Below, in pieces: positions 59,896-64,000 of a DNA stretch of 64,000 nt (positions are counted from its first letter, which is position 1; each line of letters begins with the position of its first letter). A model generated the notes under the pieces. That model was not told where the DNA came from. It saw nothing but the letters and a program-made list of their open reading frames with translations, and made no database searches. The stretch is from Clostridia bacterium (GTDB lineage Bacteria > Bacillota > Clostridia > Lachnospirales > Anaerotignaceae), in the NCBI GenBank assembly GCA_022786605.1, contig JALFWW010000019.1, positions 62,001 to 126,000 of the forward strand, given 5' to 3'. A program made the translations under genes and the position numbers.

Positions 59896-60360
59896 TCAGA
59901 TATGCCAAAAATCCAGCCATACCCCCAGCCAGAAACCCAAAAGCCCTCCGACAGCACGCAGCAGGAACTGTTTTTCCCCCACTTCCTCCGGCAAAACAGC
60001 ACCGCAGACCAGATACAGACAGGCGCCGCCGGTGATGGCCGCCAACAGTGCCGTCAGCACATCCATGGAAGCCAGACCACCGCTGCTGCCCCAGAGCAAT
60101 GCCCCCAGCCAGAAAAAGACCGTTCCCGGCAGTCTGCGTTTTTCCGCCACCGTACCTAATGCTACACCGCAGAGGACGCCTGCCGCCACAGCGTAAAAAG
60201 CCTGAGATGTAAAGACCCCCGGCAGATACCGCAGGCAGAAGAAGGCTACACCCAAGCCGGACAAAAACCCCAGTACCAAGGCAAAAGCACCTCGTTTCAA
60301 TGACAAAAACAGCACACTGCCATACACCACACAAAACATGGTCCAGAAGGAAACAGACAT
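59896..60360 (-). CDS. Small polytopic membrane protein of unknown function
   Basis: 154 residues, five hydrophobic segments; Gly-rich loops (GLASMDVLTALLAAITGGAC). A ZIP- or FUN14-like pattern is not convincing; no family assigned. It lies upstream of glgP on the same strand with 140 bp between; whether it shares a message is unclear. The ATG has GGAGGGGG close upstream. Confidence 0.55.
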   Translation of the reverse strand: MSVSFWTMFCVVYGSVLFLSLKRGAFALVLGFLSGLGVAFFCLRYLPGVFTSQAFYAVAAGVLCGVALGTVAEKRRLPGTVFFWLGALLWGSSGGLASMDVLTALLAAITGGACLYLVCGAVLPEEVGEKQFLLRAVGGLLGFWLGVWLDFWHI

Positions 60361-60433
60361 GTTCCCCCTCCTCCCGATTTTTCTCCTGTTATTCAGCTTA
60401 TGAAAAAACAGGGGAAACAGAAGCAGACGGGCA

Positions 60434-60474
60434 CAAAAAAAGCCGAAATCTCTTTTCAGAGATTCAGCTTTTTA
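60434..60474. terminator. Terminator after chromate transporter genes
   Basis: AAAGCCGAAATCTC pairs with GAGATTCAGCTTT (mismatched), flanked by A and T runs, just after the second chrA stop. Another member of the recurrent stem group. Confidence 0.75.
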
Positions 60475-60476
60475 TC

Positions 60477-61049
60477 TTACGCCATTTGGAACACAATCCC
60501 AACCGCCGCGCCAATGAGGATCAGCACAATGGGATGGACTTTTTTCCATTTTCTTGCGGCAAAGAGGATCACAAGGAACAGTATCCACTCTCGCCACTGG
60601 AACAGGCTGCCCCACTGGGTAGCGGCACCGTTCCATGCTTCTTTATTGAACAGGGAAAGAACGATAACGCCAAAGCCTGCGGAGGCAATGAGCCCTACCA
60701 CGATGGGACGCAGACCATAAAAAGCGTTTTCCACCAATGTGCTCTGACGGAAGCGTTCCAGAAATTTATAAACAATGATGATGACGATGACAGAAGGTGT
60801 TACCAGACCGGCTGTAGCAATAATGCCGCCCAATACACCGCCGCACTGGAAGCCCACATAAGTTGCCATATTGACGCCCAGAGGACCCGGTGTGGACTCG
60901 GAAATAGCGATCATATCGGGAATCTGTGACACGCTGAGCCAAGGGTATTTATCCGCCAAGTCGTAGAGAAATGGCAGTGTCGCCAGACCGCCGCCTACAG
61001 AAAACAGCCCGATCTTGAAAAATTCCAGAAATAATATCAACAGCTGCAT
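60477..61049 (-). CDS. chrA: Chromate transporter, C-terminal half type (ChrA)
   Basis: 190 residues, single CHR domain with about six membrane segments. LGLFSVGGGLATLPFLYDLA and ISESTPGPLGVNMATYVGFQ are the conserved CHR motifs. Short ChrA proteins work as pairs; the other half is the next gene upstream, end to end (0 bp). Family role is chromate efflux with sulfate-like anion exchange; physiological substrate uncertain. Confidence 0.9.
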   Translation of the reverse strand: MQLLILFLEFFKIGLFSVGGGLATLPFLYDLADKYPWLSVSQIPDMIAISESTPGPLGVNMATYVGFQCGGVLGGIIATAGLVTPSVIVIIIVYKFLERFRQSTLVENAFYGLRPIVVGLIASAGFGVIVLSLFNKEAWNGAATQWGSLFQWREWILFLVILFAARKWKKVHPIVLILIGAAVGIVFQMA

Positions 61050-61604
61050 TTATTTGGCGCCTCCTTTCTCTTTTGCCTGAAAGGATTTGACCACAATGCC
61101 AATGACTGCACCCACCAGCACCAGCCATACGGGGGAGATATCCACAAAGGTTGCCACCACAAAAGAGATGATAGCAAGAACAATCCCCAATTTATCCACA
61201 ACGGATTTCTTCCACATACCGGAAACGGCATTGATGATCAGAACGCCCACCACTACACGGATGCCGCCGAATGCGTTCTGCACAACAGGTAAATCCGCAA
61301 AATTGGTCAGCACTGCCGCAATGACCATGATGATGCAAAGAGAGGGGAACACGCCGCCGGCTGTGGCGAAAATGGCCCCAGGGATGCCTTTTCTTTTATA
61401 GCCGATAAATGTTGCCGTATTGACGAAAATAACGCCGGGGGTACACTGCCCAATGGCGAAGTAATCCAGCACTTCATCCTCTGTTGCCCATTTCCGGCTC
61501 TGCACCACTTCTCTTTGGAGCATGGGCAGCATGGCATAGCCGCCACCAAAGGTAAATGCCCCAATCCGCGCAAAAGTCAGAAACAATGATATGAGTTCTT
61601 TCAT
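61050..61604 (-). CDS. chrA: Chromate transporter, N-terminal half type (ChrA)
   Basis: 184 residues, single CHR domain: RIGAFTFGGGYAMLPMLQRE, FAIGQCTPGVIFVNTATFIG, and hydrophobic core. The stop directly abuts the start of the partner gene, so the two halves are made together and likely form a heterodimer equal to one long ChrA. They follow prfA by 34 bp on the same strand, without a clear terminator between. Confidence 0.9.
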   Translation of the reverse strand: MKELISLFLTFARIGAFTFGGGYAMLPMLQREVVQSRKWATEDEVLDYFAIGQCTPGVIFVNTATFIGYKRKGIPGAIFATAGGVFPSLCIIMVIAAVLTNFADLPVVQNAFGGIRVVVGVLIINAVSGMWKKSVVDKLGIVLAIISFVVATFVDISPVWLVLVGAVIGIVVKSFQAKEKGGAK

Positions 61605-61638
61605 CTTTTGTCACCTGATTTCTTTTCTTTAGATTTTT

Positions 61639-62715
61639 TTACGCATCGGGATTCTGCGCTTTGAGTTTTTCCATCTGGTCTGTTGTCACCAGTGTATCCA
61701 TGATCTCATCCAAATCCCCGTCCAGTATGGCATCAATCCGATGGAGTGTCAACCCCACACGATGGTCTGTCACACGCCCCTGGGGGAAGTTATAGGTACG
61801 GATACGTTCGCTTCTGTCGCCGGTACCCACCTGAGAACGGCGGTCCGCGGAGATGGCCGCGTCATGCGCCTGACGTTCCCGTTCATACACACGGGCATAA
61901 AGTACCTTTAGTGCCTGTTCCTTATTCTTCAGCTGAGATTTTTCATTCTGACAGGATACCACGATACCTGTGGGGATATGGGTCATACGAACAGCGGAGT
62001 CTGTGGTGTTGACGCACTGACCGCCGTTACCGGATGCACGGAACACATCCACACGGACATCGTTCATGTCGATATGCACGTCCACTTCTTCCGCTTCGGG
62101 CAGCACTGCCACAGTAACGGTGGAGGTATGGATTCTGCCGCCGCTTTCTGTTGCGGGGATACGTTGGACACGATGGACGCCGCTTTCGTATTTCAAACGG
62201 GAATATGCCCCCTGACCTGTGATCATAAAGGAAATTTCCTTATAACCGCCCAAATCGCTTTCGCTGGCGTTCATGACTTCGATTTTCCATTTCCTCCGTT
62301 CCGCATAACGGGTATACATGCGGAACAGGTCTGCCGCAAAGAGTGCCGCTTCGTCACCACCTGCGCCGCCGCGGATTTCCACAATAACGTTTTTCTCATC
62401 ATTGGGGTCTTTGGGGATCAGCAAAATGGTGATTTCCTTTTGCAGTTCCTCCAGACGTTCTTTGTTTTCCGCCAGTTCTTCCTTCACCAGTTCCCGGAAA
62501 TCGTCATCCAGTTTATCTTCCAAAAGCTCCAGTTCTTCCGCAATGGATGCTTTCACTTTTTCGTATTCCCGATATGCTTCCACAATGGGTGTCATATCGC
62601 TGTATTCCTTCATCAGTTTCCGCCACTGGCTCTGATTGGCAATGATTTCAGGGTCGTTGACCTGATCTGCCAAATCCATATACTTCTGTTCAATTTCCGC
62701 CAATCGGTCAAACAT
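61639..62715 (-). CDS. prfA: Peptide chain release factor 1
   Basis: 358 residues. Recognises UAA and UAG in the A site. [14 protein letters not shown] contains the GGQ loop, and the RF1 PxT-type region is present near residue 190 ([20 protein letters not shown]). AAGGAGG lies 5 bases before the ATG at 62715, and the gene overlaps prmC by 8 bp. Pairing with PrmC, which methylates this GGQ glutamine, is the conserved arrangement. Confidence 0.97.
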   Translation of the reverse strand: MFDRLAEIEQKYMDLADQVNDPEIIANQSQWRKLMKEYSDMTPIVEAYREYEKVKASIAEELELLEDKLDDDFRELVKEELAENKERLEELQKEITILLIPKDPNDEKNVIVEIRGGAGGDEAALFAADLFRMYTRYAERRKWKIEVMNASESDLGGYKEISFMITGQGAYSRLKYESGVHRVQRIPATESGGRIHTSTVTVAVLPEAEEVDVHIDMNDVRVDVFRASGNGGQCVNTTDSAVRMTHIPTGIVVSCQNEKSQLKNKEQALKVLYARVYERERQAHDAAISADRRSQVGTGDRSERIRTYNFPQGRVTDHRVGLTLHRIDAILDGDLDEIMDTLVTTDQMEKLKAQNPDA

Positions 62716-63577
62716 GAGGCTCCTCCTTCTTCTGTCCAAAAACCACGCGATCCAGCCCTGCCAAGTCCTGACGGCAAGCTACGGACGTAAAACCTGCTTC
62801 CTCCATCAGGGCAAAGAGCGCTTCCCGCTGGTCATATCCAATTTCAAAAAACAGCCAGCCCCCATCCCGCAAACGCGCAGGGGCTTCCGCTATGATTTTT
62901 CTGTAAAAATCCAGACCGTCTTTTCCACCGTCTAAGGCGTTTCTGGGCTCAAAATCCCGAACTTCTGTCATGAGTTCCTCGCAGTCCGCCGCCGGAATAT
63001 AAGGCGGGTTGGACACAATGAAGTCCAAGGGAAACAGACTGTCCGGCAAAGCTGAAAATAAATCGCTTTCCACAAAGTTCACATGAGTCTGGTTTTTCTC
63101 GTTGTTTTCTCTGGCAAAAGCCAAGGCTTTGGGGCTGATATCCACAGCAGTCATGTCCATATGTCCCAGTTTTTCCAGACAAATGGGGATGCATCCCGTT
63201 CCGGTGCCAATATCCAGCCCACGGCGGAGGGATTCTTTTGCCCCTGTTTCCAATATGGTTTCCACCAAAATTTCCGTATCCGCCCGGGGAATGAGCACCC
63301 CTTCGCCCACAGAAAAAGGCAGTCCCATGAACTCCCATTCCCCCAGAATGTACTGGAGGGGGCGTCCTTTTGCTCTTTCATCCAGAAAAGCGGCGTATCC
63401 CTCCGCCGCTTTTTCATCCAATATGGTTTGTCCTTCTGTCATACGCTGGATTTTGTTCATACCTGTGACTTTTTCCAGCAGCAGTTCCGCGTCCATGCGG
63501 GGATTTTCTCTCCCTGCCGCCGCCAGCATTTCTTTTCCTGTTCGCAGCCACTGGCTGACTGTCTTATTCTGGTTCAT
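62708..63577 (-). CDS. prmC: Peptide chain release factor N5-glutamine methyltransferase
   Basis: 289 residues. Methylates the Gln of the GGQ motif in release factors. N-terminal helical domain, then SAM motif [15 protein letters not shown] and catalytic [10 protein letters not shown]; PrmC rather than HemK-like DNA enzyme by NPPY plus neighbour prfA. It overlaps the DUF1385 gene by 14 bp at its start and prfA at its end, so the three form one message. Confidence 0.96.
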   Translation of the reverse strand: MNQNKTVSQWLRTGKEMLAAAGRENPRMDAELLLEKVTGMNKIQRMTEGQTILDEKAAEGYAAFLDERAKGRPLQYILGEWEFMGLPFSVGEGVLIPRADTEILVETILETGAKESLRRGLDIGTGTGCIPICLEKLGHMDMTAVDISPKALAFARENNEKNQTHVNFVESDLFSALPDSLFPLDFIVSNPPYIPAADCEELMTEVRDFEPRNALDGGKDGLDFYRKIIAEAPARLRDGGWLFFEIGYDQREALFALMEEAGFTSVACRQDLAGLDRVVFGQKKEEPHV

Positions 63578-64000
63578 CTTCCAGAACCCCTTTCATGGCA
63601 GCGATTGCCGTTTCGATCTGATCCGGGTCAGGCTCTGCCGTGGTGATTTTTTGCAGGCACAGACCGGGATAGCTGATGAGCGCCACCAACTTGCTGTTGG
63701 AATTGCCTGCCCAGCGGATGACTTCATAGGAAATGCCCGCAATGACAGGCACCAGCACGATTCTGGTCACCAGACGCAGCAGGAAATCATCTGTCCGCAC
63801 AAAGAAAAATACCACCATACTGATGATCATAACGAACAGCAGGAAACTGGTGCCGCACCGTTTATGAAGTCTGGTGCAGGGAATGACGTTTTCCACTGTC
63901 AGTTCTTTTTCGCTTTCAAAGCAGTTAATGGTCTTATGTTCCGCACCGTGATACTGGAATACCCGATGAATCTCCTTCATTCTGGAGATGCCAAACAGAT
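63564..64000 (-). CDS. DUF1385 (YqhQ-like) membrane protein, 5' end outside window
   Basis: C-terminal 145 codons only; the frame stays open to the window edge (LFGISR before RVFQYHGAEHKTINCFESEK). This HGAEHK signature and the membrane segments FLLFVMIISMVVFFFVRT and LVTRIVLVPVIAGISYEVIR define DUF1385/YqhQ, a predicted metal-dependent enzyme usually encoded with prmC and prfA. Function not established. Confidence 0.9.
   Translation of the reverse strand, partial: LFGISRMKEIHRVFQYHGAEHKTINCFESEKELTVENVIPCTRLHKRCGTSFLLFVMIISMVVFFFVRTDDFLLRLVTRIVLVPVIAGISYEVIRWAGNSNSKLVALISYPGLCLQKITTAEPDPDQIETAIAAMKGVLEDEPE

Overview
The window reads as chromosome of an anaerobic, spore-forming member of the Clostridia, most likely Lachnospirales. 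The evidence is Spo0A, a SipL-type spore morphogenesis protein (DUF3794 plus LysM), RicT, DarA, a WalRK/YycHI operon, a giant acyl-CoA dehydratase activase, AGGAGG-type ribosome binding sites throughout and frequent TTG/GTG starts. No prophage, CRISPR array, rRNA or resistance island was found. The only complete mobile element is one IS200/IS605-type insertion. Genus-level placement cannot be made from the sequence alone.

Layout. 1-5 kb: end-on threonine aldolase (partial), an ABC-F ATPase, a lipoprotein and a MoxR/DUF58 pair. 5-12 kb: AI-2E permease, CPBP protease, a PadR-controlled SEDS-family membrane protein, TrmB and an uncharacterised protein. 12-14.5 kb: CYTH protein, DJ-1 protein and small conserved proteins. 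14.9-22.2 kb: a 1,599-residue S-layer-anchored BspA-like surface protein, a 20-bp inverted-repeat pair enclosing an outward-facing promoter, a tyrosine recombinase directly beside it, then spo0A. 22.7-29.3 kb: EamA transporter with CsoR-family regulator and operator, RsmA, RpiR regulator, Nif11-domain protein and FeoAB. 29.4-30.2 kb: IS200-like element inserted in a dispersed repeat. 30.3-35.8 kb: walR-walK-(secreted Ig-like protein)-yycH-yycI. 36-45.9 kb: two tandem paralogous lipoproteins, Pgi, a LysM-G5 protein, the 1,435-residue activase and its TetR neighbour. 46-52 kb: a long housekeeping operon tmk-darA-holB-ricT-methyltransferase-rsmI and downstream genes. 52-57 kb: sipL with a sigma-E-like promoter, signal peptidase, guanine deaminase behind a guanine-type riboswitch, tRNA-Arg(CCG) and two divergent XRE regulators. 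57-64 kb: glycogen phosphorylase, a two-part chromate transporter and prfA-prmC-yqhQ.

The most interesting system is at 19.7-20.9 kb: a probable invertible promoter (phase-variation switch). Two perfect 20-bp inverted repeats flank 254 bp that carry a good sigma-A promoter and an intrinsic terminator; the promoter points away from the surface-protein gene in this assembly (OFF), and the adjacent gene encodes a complete tyrosine recombinase whose stop codon lies at one repeat. Inversion would aim the promoter at the surface protein.

A second theme is a family of dispersed intergenic repeats (five copies in 64 kb) built around a terminator-like hairpin; one copy is split by the IS200-like element, which fixes that element's ends to within about two bases. 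Many ordinary terminators in the window share nearly the same stem sequence.
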